Shown here piece after piece: positions 32,266 to 42,323 of a stretch of 64,000 bases of DNA. Location of the stretch: NCBI GenBank assembly GCA_021731085.1, contig JAKFYB010000013.1, positions 24,125-88,124 of the forward strand. The letters run 5' to 3'. Positions within the stretch are counted from its first letter, which is position 1; each line of letters starts with the position of its first letter. A program made the position numbers and the translations under genes. The notes under the pieces were generated by a model. That model had not been told where the DNA came from and searched no databases. It was given only the letters and a program-made list of their open reading frames with translations. This DNA is from Dehalococcoidia bacterium. Lineage in GTDB: Bacteria > Chloroflexota > Dehalococcoidia > DSTF01 > JACRBR01.

Positions 32266-33978
32266 TCAGTCCTCAAGCCACATCGTCGTCAACCACAGAT
32301 GCGTCGTGCCAACGCCCGCCGGCATGTTGTGGAGGCGCTTGCTGTGCGCCCGATAGCGATACGGCGTCACAAGCGGCAGATACGCTGGATCGCGCGCATA
32401 GATCACATCCTGCGCGGCGAGCACAGCATCACGACGGGCTTCGAACTCCAACAGTTCCTTTGTGGCGGTGATCGCGGCATCGACGTCAGCGTCGCCCAGC
32501 CCCGGTGAGTAGGAGCCGTCGCCGAGCGGGCCGCCGCTGCGGTGGAAGTCGAGCGGGAACTCCGGCGTTTCGTACACCTGGTTCAGTGCGAGCGTCAGCG
32601 TGTACTCGCCCTTCGCGTACGCCGCCAGCCAGTTGTCGAGATTCATCGGCTCTTCACGCAGCCCTATCCCCGCCTGGTTCATCTGCTCGCGGAACACCGC
32701 CAGGTGCGCATCGTGTTGGTCGAGAGTGACCTCCGCCGGATACAGGAACGGCACGTCGATGCCGCCAACCGCCTCGGCCAGCGCCCGCGCCTCTTCGGGA
32801 TCGTACGGCTGCCGCTCGGCCAGCGCCTCACCCTCGAACGCGTAGGAGCCCATCGTCCAGTGCACAAGACCGTTCTCGCGCGCGTCTCCGCCGTAGACGA
32901 TGTCCACGTATTGATCGCGATTCAGCGCGAGGGCCAGTGCACGTCGAGCACGCGGGTCGTTGAACGGCGGTTTTTCGGGGTGCATAACGGGCGCGATGTA
33001 TGTGGCGCCCGGCATCTTCTCGATGTAGATCGTCGGATCCGACGCCATGTCATCGGCTTCGGCCTTGTCCGCCGGATAGTACGACTGCGTCTGTCCTGAC
33101 GTGAACGCCGTGCGAGCCGCCGCACGGTCGGTGATGATCAGCGCGTCGATGCCGTCGATGTACGGAAGCTGGTCGCCCGTCGCTTCGTCGCGCCGGTAAT
33201 AGGCCGCATTGCGCTCCATCGTTGCGCCCTCACCCTCATTCGATGACATCAGCGTGTACGGACCACCGCCCGCACTCCTGTTGCGCATGCTGGCGATAGC
33301 GGATTCGCTCGCGAGCAGTTCGCGCGGCGGGATCATGTTGAAGTACGAGCCGACGCGGCTGAGGAACCATGCATATGGCTTCGTCGTGCGGATCGTTACG
33401 CCGGCGTCCGTCGCGGTGACGGACTCTACGTACTCCTTCACGAAGGCGCCGTTGTTCGTGCGGGCGTCATTGCGGATCCGGTCGAAGGTCGCTATGACGT
33501 CTTGTGCATCCATATCGCGCTCCGGCACGCCCAGCGCGTTTGCTCCGACCTTCACGCCCGGTCGCAGGACGAAGTTCCACGTCAGCGGGTCGGGGTTCTC
33601 GAGCGACTGTGCGAGATCGAAGAAGAAGAACTCCGGCCGCGTCGGCGACTGATGTGCCAGCGTGTTGTACAGGCGCGGGAAGAAGTCGGTCGACCCGGCG
33701 ACCCCCAGGTGTGGATCGAAGGTGTCGAACGGCTCCGCAAGCGACAGCGCGTAGCGGCCGCCGCGAACGGGTGGGTTCAATTCGTTGAGGATGTCCGGCG
33801 CGTTGACGTTGCCCGACTGCGGCGGCAGCCCGGGCGTCGCGACCGGATCCATAGGACTGCCGCCACACCCGACCACCCAGATCGCCGCGCCGGCAGCGCC
33901 AGCGACGCCGGCCGTCTGCAGCAACCGACGTCGCGAGACACGGCGTGTCGTGAACTTATCCCAGTACGTCGCGGACAT
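32266..33978 (-). CDS. Oligopeptide/family 5 ABC substrate-binding lipoprotein
   Basis: A 570-residue exported binding protein. The N-terminus has a twin-arginine motif (SRRRLLQTAG) followed by a lipobox-like WVVGCGG (Cys39). The mature protein matches SBP family 5: LSLAEPFDTFDPHLGVAGST, GVKVGANALGVPERDMDAQDV, RRALALALNRDQYVDIVYGG and a final DPAYLPLVTPYRYRAHS. No permease or ATPase genes adjoin it, so it is an orphan. GGAGG precedes the ATG. Confidence 0.9.
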   Translation of the reverse strand: MSATYWDKFTTRRVSRRRLLQTAGVAGAAGAAIWVVGCGGSPMDPVATPGLPPQSGNVNAPDILNELNPPVRGGRYALSLAEPFDTFDPHLGVAGSTDFFPRLYNTLAHQSPTRPEFFFFDLAQSLENPDPLTWNFVLRPGVKVGANALGVPERDMDAQDVIATFDRIRNDARTNNGAFVKEYVESVTATDAGVTIRTTKPYAWFLSRVGSYFNMIPPRELLASESAIASMRNRSAGGGPYTLMSSNEGEGATMERNAAYYRRDEATGDQLPYIDGIDALIITDRAAARTAFTSGQTQSYYPADKAEADDMASDPTIYIEKMPGATYIAPVMHPEKPPFNDPRARRALALALNRDQYVDIVYGGDARENGLVHWTMGSYAFEGEALAERQPYDPEEARALAEAVGGIDVPFLYPAEVTLDQHDAHLAVFREQMNQAGIGLREEPMNLDNWLAAYAKGEYTLTLALNQVYETPEFPLDFHRSGGPLGDGSYSPGLGDADVDAAITATKELLEFEARRDAVLAAQDVIYARDPAYLPLVTPYRYRAHSKRLHNMPAGVGTTHLWLTTMWLED

Positions 33979-34097
33979 GGGCGATCCTCCAGTAAAGGAT
34001 CGGCGCGAGCGCGTGAATCCACGAGTGAAGGTGTGTTAAGGAATGGTCGCAGTAACGCTCGACGGGCGCGAAACGGGCCTCTCCCTAAGGGACTGCG

Positions 34098-35470
<1,373 letters not shown>

Positions 35471-35474
<4 letters not shown>

Positions 35475-36268
35475 CCGCGGGTCGCCTCTCTGCTTTGAAG
35501 CGCGGCGCTGCCGAGCGCGGCGTTCGGTCCGGGTGGGTCATCGTTGGCCTCACCCAGCTCACGCGGGCGGTGCAGGTGCAGTGGTTCGGCATCGTCGGCA
35601 GGCGCATCCGGCGGCCGTTCGCCCAATGACTCAAGCTTCTGTTGGAGATCGCGGATGCGGCGATCCATGCGCTCGATGTGCCGCTCCAACGCATCGATGC
35701 GATCCCACTCGGGGTCCGGCAACCGCAGGATCGTGTCGGAGCCGGGATCGTAGTACGAAACGATGTGTCCCGGCACACCGACGACGGTCGCGTTTGGCGG
35801 GACATTCGTCACGACGACGGAGCCCGCCCCGATGCGGGCATCATCGCCGATTTCGATCGCGCCGATGAGCTTCGCGCCCGTGCCGACCGTCACGCGGTCA
35901 TGAAGCGTCGGGTGGCGTTTCGTGTGCTGTGTGCTTGTTCCGCCGAGTGTCACGCCCTGCAGCAGATTGCAGTCATTGCCGATCTCCGCGGTCTCGCCAA
36001 TCACGATGCCCATGCCGTGGTCGATGAAGAGCCCTTCGCCGATCGTCGCGCCCGGATGGATCTCGATCCCCGTCGCAAATCGGTTGAAATACGAAATCAT
36101 GCGTGGCAGGATCGGCACGTCGGCGTTATGTAGCGTATGAGCCAGACGATGCAGTTGCCGCGCCTGAAAGCCTGGATACGCAAGCACGACCTCAGCCGCG
36201 TTCTTTGCCGCAGGATCGCGGTCGAGAACAGCCTGGATGTCGCGCTTGATCGAGTCGAATACAGACAC
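35471..36268 (-). CDS. cysE: Serine O-acetyltransferase
   Basis: A 265-residue left-handed beta-helix acetyltransferase of the short (EpsC/Bacillus) type. GTG at 36268 is chosen because the product then begins VSVFDSIKRDIQAVLDRDPA like the family, with GGAGGG upstream; ATG at 36319 is the alternative. Seen: IEIHPGATIGEGLFIDHGMG and TLGGTSTQHTKRHPTLHDRV, which hold the catalytic His residues. After the barrel there is an unusual tail with a coiled-coil (DALERHIERMDRRIRDLQQK) and an acidic/histidine end. It makes O-acetylserine for cysteine synthesis. Confidence 0.92.
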
Positions 36269-36483
36269 GGGGCCGTGCCCTCCATTTTCGCGTCGGTTTG
36301 GTGTGGTGTCGGCAGCCATGGGGGCGTCCGCGCGGCGGCTCACCCCTCGGGACAAGCGCAGAGCGCTCCTGTCGCACGCCAATGCCGCCGCGCCGGGCGG
36401 CCAATCACGGAACTCGGGAATTTCGCGCTGCGCACTGTGATTGCTCCCCAACCGGACTCAGATTCCGATTGATGTGTTAGCGA

Positions 36484-36951
36484 TTACTCTAGCAGCACGT
36501 TCGCGAAGGCGGCAATGCCCTCGCCACGACCTGTAAACCCCATCCCGTCCGATGTGGTGGCCTTTACGCTGACCTGTGGCACGTCGACCGCCAGCGCCGC
36601 CGCGATCGCCTGCCGCATCGCCTGCACATGCGGAGCCAGCTTCGGCGCCTCCGCGACGACGGTGCAGTCGATGTTGACGACGCTGAATCCATGCGCACGG
36701 ACGACCTCGTACGCTCGGCCGAGGAGATCGAGGCTGCTTGCGCCCTCCCACGCCCGGTCGGACGACGGAAACAGCGCGCCGATGTCACCAAGAGCCGCCG
36801 CACCGAGTAGCGCGTCAATGACGGCATGCAGCACGACGTCAGCGTCGGAATGCCCGTCGAGGCCTCGGTCGTGCGCGACCGTCACGCCACCGAGAATGAG
36901 CGCGCGACCGTCGGCGAAACGGTGTGCGTCGAAGCCATGTCCAACACGCAT
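36484..36951 (-). CDS. ispF: 2-C-methyl-D-erythritol 2,4-cyclodiphosphate synthase
   Basis: A 155-residue enzyme of normal length: MEP pathway step making the cyclodiphosphate from CDP-ME 2-phosphate. Seen: GFDAHRF (metal Asp/His), GLDGHSDADVVLHAVIDALL, GALGDIG-like GAAALGDIGALFP, and the KATTSDGMGFTGRGEGIAA end. No ispD is next to it. The 215 bases upstream of cysE contain nothing I can identify. Confidence 0.96.
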   Translation of the reverse strand: MRVGHGFDAHRFADGRALILGGVTVAHDRGLDGHSDADVVLHAVIDALLGAAALGDIGALFPSSDRAWEGASSLDLLGRAYEVVRAHGFSVVNIDCTVVAEAPKLAPHVQAMRQAIAAALAVDVPQVSVKATTSDGMGFTGRGEGIAAFANVLLE

Positions 36952-36986
36952 GCGGTGATCTTACGTGCGCGCCGCTGTGGGGGCCA

Positions 36987-37904
36987 TCAATCGAAGTGGC
37001 GCGCGACCTCGGACGCATATCGCTTGCCAACCTGGTCACGATGCTCCCGTAGCCACTCGGTCAAGCGCGTCTCACCCGTCGGCGGGCCGTCGGTCACGAG
37101 CAGGTCCTCCATCAGGCCCTTCACTTCGTCCGAGGTCAGGACAACGTCGCGCATCACCAGGCCGATTGCGCGGGACGCCCAGAGCGCCAGCGTTGGCGGC
37201 AGATGCACGATGCGCGTTCGGCTCTCTACGTTCGTGGCCAGCAGCTTCAGCCATTCGCCGAACGTGAGCGTCTCCGGGCCGACAGCATCGACGGTCACGT
37301 TGTCGTCGCGTTCAGCGAGAGACACCGCAAGCTCCGCCATGTCCTCGACGAAGATGGGCCGCATGCGATAGTTGCCGCCGCCCGGCGCGCCGAACAGCGG
37401 GAAGTGACGGAGGATCCAGGTGATGTTGTTGATAAGGATGTCTTCGTCGCCGAAGATCACCGTCGGACGGATGATAGCGTGCGACATCGCGGACGCCTTC
37501 ACAGATTCCTCAAGCGCGGCTTTGCCCGCGTAGTACGGCAGATGCGGCGCAGATGTCGCGTTGGCGATGCTGACGTGCACCAGGCGACGCACGCCAGCAC
37601 GCTCGGCCGCAGCAATCAACGCGCGTGTGTTCGCAACGGCACCCGCGAACGTCTGGCCACCGCGTTCGAAGCGAATCCAGTACGTGTTGAACAGCACATC
37701 CACGTCGTCGAGGCTTGCCGCGAGCTCGTGAGGCCGTTCGAAGTCCAGTGGGCGCGCCTCGACGCGAGCACCAAACTCGTTCGGCCGATTCGGGTGTCCC
37801 GTCAGCGTGCGAACGCGATGCCCGTCCGCGAGCAATCGCCGCGTGATGTACTTCCCCGTGTAACTGAACGAGCCAGTGACGGCGCACAGCCGTGGGTCCG
37901 CCAC
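36987..37904 (-). CDS. NAD(P)H-binding SDR-type protein (extended/atypical)
   Basis: A 305-residue protein with VTGSFSYTGKYITRRLLADG (GxxGxxG-type with an atypical Ser), RRLVHVSIANATSAPHLPYY and a YAGKAALEE active-site-like Tyr/Lys. It resembles NmrA/NDUFA9-like atypical SDRs that act on quinone or isoprenoid metabolism or simply bind NAD(P)H. It lies 35 bp upstream of ispF in the same direction. Confidence 0.82.
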   Translation of the reverse strand: MADPRLCAVTGSFSYTGKYITRRLLADGHRVRTLTGHPNRPNEFGARVEARPLDFERPHELAASLDDVDVLFNTYWIRFERGGQTFAGAVANTRALIAAAERAGVRRLVHVSIANATSAPHLPYYAGKAALEESVKASAMSHAIIRPTVIFGDEDILINNITWILRHFPLFGAPGGGNYRMRPIFVEDMAELAVSLAERDDNVTVDAVGPETLTFGEWLKLLATNVESRTRIVHLPPTLALWASRAIGLVMRDVVLTSDEVKGLMEDLLVTDGPPTGETRLTEWLREHRDQVGKRYASEVARHFD

Positions 37905-38062
37905 GACGCCTCCCGGAACTAGACGGCCGCGCGCTTCGTAGATCCTCGTAGTTGGAGACTAGCGCGATCGCTGCGCTGATCCGCGACGAATTCTGCGCGA
38001 GACGTGGTGGATATGCACCATATGCATGCCCATCGCGCGCCGGCGCGCTTTCCTGATTGGGG

Positions 38063-38068
38063 TATGAT
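38063..38068 (+). promoter_or_regulatory. Probable -10 element of the LCP-family gene
   Basis: TATGAT lies 9 bases before the ATG at 38078 inside the same GGTATGATCT 10-mer as at 25921-25930. If used, the transcript would be leaderless or nearly so. Confidence 0.4.
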
Positions 38069-38077
38069 CTGAGCGTC

Positions 38078-39235
38078 ATGGAAGACTTTGAAGCCTATGG
38101 ACAGCTGCGTGAGCGGCCCGGACAAACACCGCCCTCGCCGGATGCCATCCCAACGACGGCAGCGCCGACCACCCCGCCCCGCCAGCGCCCTGCGCGGACG
38201 GCCAAGCCGGCGGTCGCGGCGCCGAAGCGTAAGCGCTCGCACTGGCTACGCAACATTTTCCTGCTGATCATCGCCTACTTCGTGCTCGCTGTGGGAACGA
38301 CGTTTCAGCCGGTGCCGGTGCCACTGACGGCGACGCGCGTCTCCGTGCCCTTCCCCGGCGGCGCGCCACTGATGTTTGGCCTCCCGAACCGTCCGTTCAC
38401 CGTGCTCGTCATCGGCGTCGACCGCCGGCCAGGCGAACTGGGAGCGACGCGCACAGACACCGTGCTCCTTATGCGCATCGACCCGAACCGCAACAAGGCG
38501 GCCTTCCTCAGCATCCCGCGCGACACGATGATGGAAATCCAGAACCCTGATGGGAGCCTGTTCAACGATCGCATCAACACCGCATTCGTCTACAACTACT
38601 CCGACGAAGATCCGGGCGCGGCGCCGCGGGCGACGATGGACACGATCGAGCACAACCTCGGCATCAAGGTCGACCACTACATCATCTTCGATCAGCGCTC
38701 GGCGGCGGCGCTCATCGACGCGATGGGCGGCGTAACCGTCGACAATCCCGTCGCCTTCGGTCAGGCCGACTACTCCGACGACGATGTCAACGTCATTCCG
38801 CAGGAATTCGCCGTCGGGAACCTGAGCCTCGATGGCTACCAGGCCGTCGCGTACGGCCGCATCCGCGAGGGGTCCTCGGATTTCGACCGCATCGAACGCC
38901 AGCAGCGTGTCGCTGCGGCCCTCATATCATCCGCGGCGTCGCCAACGACGCTGTTCAAGGCGCCAAGCCTGTACAGCGCCTACAAAGACACGGTCAACAC
39001 AGACATGAGCGCGCGCCAAACGGCGGGTGTGCTCTCATTGCTCAAGCGTGTGAACGACAACGACCTGAAGACGAAGTCGCTCGCCGAGGCCGCGGTCTCC
39101 TGCGGCTACTGCACGGCCTCGATACAGCTTCTCGACCCGGTGAAAGCGCAGGAGATCATCGCTGAAGCGTTCGGTGATCCGGAAGCGGGCGCCCGCGCGG
39201 CGGAACTCCTCGTCGCAGCGGGCGTGACGCCGTAG
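38078..39235 (+). CDS. LytR-CpsA-Psr (LCP) family protein
   Basis: A 385-residue membrane-anchored protein. A cytosolic Pro/Ala-rich N-terminus (about 1-55) is followed by one helix (RNIFLLIIAYFVLAVGTTF) and an extracytoplasmic LCP domain. Seen: VLVIGVDRRPGELGATRTDT, FLSIPRDTMMEIQN and GYQAVAYGRIREGSSDFDRI, which holds the phosphate-binding Arg. LCP enzymes attach polymers from lipid carriers to the cell surface. The start at 38078 is used; another start lies seven codons earlier. Confidence 0.92.
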   Translation: MEDFEAYGQLRERPGQTPPSPDAIPTTAAPTTPPRQRPARTAKPAVAAPKRKRSHWLRNIFLLIIAYFVLAVGTTFQPVPVPLTATRVSVPFPGGAPLMFGLPNRPFTVLVIGVDRRPGELGATRTDTVLLMRIDPNRNKAAFLSIPRDTMMEIQNPDGSLFNDRINTAFVYNYSDEDPGAAPRATMDTIEHNLGIKVDHYIIFDQRSAAALIDAMGGVTVDNPVAFGQADYSDDDVNVIPQEFAVGNLSLDGYQAVAYGRIREGSSDFDRIERQQRVAAALISSAASPTTLFKAPSLYSAYKDTVNTDMSARQTAGVLSLLKRVNDNDLKTKSLAEAAVSCGYCTASIQLLDPVKAQEIIAEAFGDPEAGARAAELLVAAGVTP

Positions 39236-39244
39236 TATTCCTTT

Positions 39245-39670
39245 ATGTCAGACATGCCTTCTGGAATCAGCGCCGACTTCATGATCCTCTGCGACTCCGC
39301 GCAGGTACAGGGGCACAAGCTCTACATGCTCGGCGGGGGCTGGTCGCAGATCTCCGTGCGCCAGTTCCCGGCACAGCACGGCCTTACCGTCGCTGCGGGC
39401 ATCCTCGTCCCGTGGATGGACACCAACGTGCGTCACAAGTTCGAGCTGGAGATCCGCACCGAGGATGGCTCTGTGCTCGCGAAAGCACAGGGCGAGTTCG
39501 AGCAGGGCCGCCCGCCCGGACTGCCTCCCGGTTCGGCGCAGCGCTTCATGGTGGCGTTACCGCTGAGCATTCGCGTCGAGAAGCCGTGCGAGGTCGTCGC
39601 TGAGTTAACGCTCGACGGCACGCAGGCGAAGTCGATCCCGTTCCGCGTGCTGCAGAAAGTGGCACGATAG
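39245..39670 (+). CDS. Conserved small protein (DUF6941-like)
   Basis: A 141-residue soluble protein starting 9 bp after the LCP stop. The N-terminus FMILCDSAQVQGHKLYMLGG and WSQISVRQFPAQHGLTVAAG resemble a widespread beta-sandwich family of unknown function that I recall as DUF6941. No catalytic motif or signal peptide. Its function is unknown. Confidence 0.7.
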   Translation: MSDMPSGISADFMILCDSAQVQGHKLYMLGGGWSQISVRQFPAQHGLTVAAGILVPWMDTNVRHKFELEIRTEDGSVLAKAQGEFEQGRPPGLPPGSAQRFMVALPLSIRVEKPCEVVAELTLDGTQAKSIPFRVLQKVAR

Positions 39671-39676
39671 GCCGCT

Positions 39677-40402
39677 TCAGCGACCCTTCTTCGTCTCTTC
39701 GATAAACGCACTGAACAGTTTGCGCTGCAGCGGATGAAAATCCGGCTTGTGAGCCTCCGGCCGCTCCGGGTGCCACTGCACACCAACGACCCACGCGTGC
39801 TGCTTGCTCTCCATCGCCTCGACGAGCTGATCGCCGTGCTCATCCGCAAACCCGATGGGCTTCAGCCCGCTCGCGAGGTGCGCGCGACCAACGGCCTGGT
39901 GGTGACGTGAATTGATCTCGAACTGCGTCGCGCCGTACGCGTTCGCCGTGCGCGAGCCGGGTTCGAGCGTGATCTGGTGCCAGCGCGATGGATAGCCCTC
40001 CGTGCGGAAGTCCGCCCGATGCTCGCCGCTATCGATGTGCTGAAGCAGCGTGCCACCGAACCCCACGTTTAGGAGCTGATGCCCACGGCAAATGGCCAGC
40101 ACGGGAATGTCCCGGTCGAGCGCCGCCTGGAGGTACGCAAGTTCCATGTCGTCGCGTTCTGGCGCGACCTCCTTCACCTTCACGTGCCGCTCGGCGCCGT
40201 ACTTCGCAGGGTCTACGTCGATGCCACCCGTCAGCACGAGCCCATCGAGCGTCGGCGCGATCTCGACAACGCGGTCGCGTGCTGCCTCATCGAGGTCCAT
40301 CACTTCGCCGCCTGCCTCGACCACACGCGCCCAGTAGCGGTCGCGCGCCTCGTCTGGCACGTCGTCCCATCGCGTCACGCCGATTCGCAGTCGTTCAGTC
40401 AC
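39677..40402 (-). CDS. Class I glutamine amidotransferase / gamma-glutamyl-GABA hydrolase type
   Basis: A 241-residue PuuD-like hydrolase with the nucleophile elbow LAICRGHQLLNVGFGG (Cys), NSRHHQAV and the catalytic VGVQWHPERPEA (His/Glu). It cleaves gamma-glutamyl amides of small amines. Start at ATG 40402. It converges with the small protein gene to its left, with 6 bp between stops. Confidence 0.9.
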   Translation of the reverse strand: MTERLRIGVTRWDDVPDEARDRYWARVVEAGGEVMDLDEAARDRVVEIAPTLDGLVLTGGIDVDPAKYGAERHVKVKEVAPERDDMELAYLQAALDRDIPVLAICRGHQLLNVGFGGTLLQHIDSGEHRADFRTEGYPSRWHQITLEPGSRTANAYGATQFEINSRHHQAVGRAHLASGLKPIGFADEHGDQLVEAMESKQHAWVVGVQWHPERPEAHKPDFHPLQRKLFSAFIEETKKGR

Positions 40403-40448
40403 GGCTCATTGTCTCCAACCCGAGGGACTACGCACAGCGGCGAACAGA

Positions 40449-40471
40449 AAGCTCCGCCGCCTGCGGAGCTT
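40449..40471 (-). terminator. Terminator hairpin of the TPR gene
   Basis: AAGCTCCGC and GCGGAGCTT form a perfect 9-bp stem with loop CGCCT, 27 bases beyond the stop of the minus-strand TPR gene. On that strand the stem ends in GCTTTCTG. Confidence 0.65.
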
Positions 40472-40497
40472 CCTGCATTCCAGTACGCGGTGCAAAC

Positions 40498-41343
40498 TTA
40501 CTCTTCGAATTCGTTGTCGTCCGTGTCCTCGGCCGCCGCCGCGTCGTAGAGGCTCGTCTCGCGCGGTTCGCCGCTCGTTTCGGCCTCAGGCTCGGCGTCT
40601 TCGGTCCAGTCGTCTGTCTCGTCCGCATAGTCATCGTCATCGTCCATATCGGAGCGCACGAGGCTCTCCTTCGTGTACGCCCGTATGACCTCGCCGGCCT
40701 TGCCGGCCGGGAACGACAGCCGCCCGACCTGTGACGGGTGCTGGAACGTCTCCTTAATCACGATGCGGATTTTCTCGCCGTCGATGCTGGACACGGCAGC
40801 TGCGTACTGGTTGCCTCCGGCGATGAGCTTCTTCAGGCGAATCGCCAGTTTCGGTTCGAGGTCGCTGATGTAGTCCCCACCCATCGACTCCAACGTCAGG
40901 CGAGATCCGACCATCTTGAGCGCGACTTCGTCCCCCGCCGAAAGTGTCGTCAGCGTCTTGGCATCCGCGGGCTTCACGATGGTCGCGCCGGTCTTGCCCA
41001 TCTCCTCGATGAACAAGCTCGTATCAACCTGCTGGGCTTTGTCCGGCTCCGCCTTGGCCTTCGCCGTGGCCAGGCGTTCAAGGTTCTTCCGGGCGATGTT
41101 GTTGGAGGGCTCGAGCTGCAGCGTCTTCTGGTACGCCTCGCGCGCTTCCTTGATCTTGCCGACCTCGCTCAGAGCCTTCGCCAGACGGTTAAACGCCGCC
41201 GCATCGTCCGGGAATAGCGCGATGATCTGCTTGTTTATGTTGATCGCGTCGGCCCAGCGGCTCTGCATCGCGAGCTGGATCGCCTGTTCGGAGCGAACAC
41301 GAAGAATCCGCGTCTTGTCCTCAGTCTGGGCAGGGTATGTCAT
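40498..41343 (-). CDS. TPR-repeat protein with acidic tail
   Basis: A 281-residue cytosolic protein. Residues about 15-95 contain TPR units (WADAININKQIIALFPDDAA, then KALSEVGKIKEAREAYQKTL). A central beta-rich region (LSAGDEVALKMVGSRLTLES) is followed by a highly acidic tail (DMDDDDDYADETDDWTEDAE). The middle resembles a nucleic-acid or ligand-binding module but I do not recognise it. GAGG precedes the ATG. Confidence 0.8.
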   Translation of the reverse strand: MTYPAQTEDKTRILRVRSEQAIQLAMQSRWADAININKQIIALFPDDAAAFNRLAKALSEVGKIKEAREAYQKTLQLEPSNNIARKNLERLATAKAKAEPDKAQQVDTSLFIEEMGKTGATIVKPADAKTLTTLSAGDEVALKMVGSRLTLESMGGDYISDLEPKLAIRLKKLIAGGNQYAAAVSSIDGEKIRIVIKETFQHPSQVGRLSFPAGKAGEVIRAYTKESLVRSDMDDDDDYADETDDWTEDAEPEAETSGEPRETSLYDAAAAEDTDDNEFEE

Positions 41344-41534
41344 GTGTCCTCAGGATTCTTTGGGTTGAATGTCGGCTGATTGTAGGAGGTCGTGGATCGC
41401 AATTCAAGACCAATACGGCGCCACTAATATCGGCGGATCATGTGGCGAGATAATAGTCACTGTTCCGTAACATTACGTAGAGGGCGGCGCAGGATCGCTC
41501 GCCTCACCAGCCGGAAACCCCTATTCTTCCGCCG

Positions 41535-42218
41535 ATGACAGAACTTGAAGCCGAAACCGTCTCCGAAGTCGTCATTGGGCGAACTGTGTTTCTTGAATTC
41601 GGGGAGAACTGTTGGCTTATCGGCAACACCCGGTCGAAAGAAGCCATCTGCATCGACCCCGGCGGCGACGCCGCGCAGATCACGGATCTCGCGGCCCAGA
41701 TGGGCCTCACGATCAAGTACATCGCCAACTCCCACGGCCACATCGACCATATCGCCGGTGTCGGCGGCCTGCGCACAGCGACGGGCGCGAAGGTCCTGAT
41801 GCACGCGGGCGACGTCGAGATGCTCCGCCACGCGAAGGACATGGGCGCGCGCTTCGGCATGCAGATGGAGGAACCCGGCGATCCCGACGCCCTCCTCAAT
41901 GACCTCGACGCCATCGATGTGGAGGGCCTGAAGCTGCAAGTCCTCCACACACCCGGCCACACGCAGGGCAGCATCTGCTTCTACGTGCCCGGCGTCGTGT
42001 TCGCCGGCGATACGCTCTTCAACGGCTCGATCGGTCGAACAGACCTCCCTGGCGGCGACATGGAGCAGGAGATGGCCAGCATCTGCGATCGCCTCCTCGC
42101 GCTGCCCGACGACACGCTCGTCCTGCCCGGCCACATGGACCAGACGACGATCGGCCAGGAACGCCAGCGCAACCCCTACATCCGTATGGAACTCGCCCGC
42201 CGCGCCGAAGAGTCCTAG
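41535..42218 (+). CDS. MBL-fold metallohydrolase (glyoxalase II-like)
   Basis: A 227-residue enzyme with the zinc motif NSHGHIDHIAGVGGL (HxHxDH), HTPGHTQGSICFY, FAGDTLFNGSIGRTDLPGGD (metal Asp) and a final VLPGHMDQTTIG. It matches the GloB/YcbL group acting on thioesters such as S-lactoylglutathione or analogues with another thiol. The 191-base gap upstream contains no recognised element. Confidence 0.92.
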   Translation: MTELEAETVSEVVIGRTVFLEFGENCWLIGNTRSKEAICIDPGGDAAQITDLAAQMGLTIKYIANSHGHIDHIAGVGGLRTATGAKVLMHAGDVEMLRHAKDMGARFGMQMEEPGDPDALLNDLDAIDVEGLKLQVLHTPGHTQGSICFYVPGVVFAGDTLFNGSIGRTDLPGGDMEQEMASICDRLLALPDDTLVLPGHMDQTTIGQERQRNPYIRMELARRAEES

Positions 42219-42278
42219 CCCGAACGCCCGGTGGTGCCGATCCCACAGCCGCGCCATCCGATGCTTGCCTCCCCTAAT

Positions 42279-42307
42279 CGGATATACGACACTTAGACAT
42301 CTATCCG
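42279..42307. promoter_or_regulatory. 29-bp near-palindrome upstream of the molybdate regulator
   Basis: CGGATATA (42279-42286) and TCTATCCG (42300-42307) are inverted repeats with one mismatch in 8, separated by 13 bases, and end 16 bases before the regulator ATG. The layout is similar to ModE Mo-boxes, although the sequence is different. TATC-CGCT-GATA overlaps its right end. Confidence 0.5.
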
Positions 42308-42323
42308 CTGATAGGAGTGCACG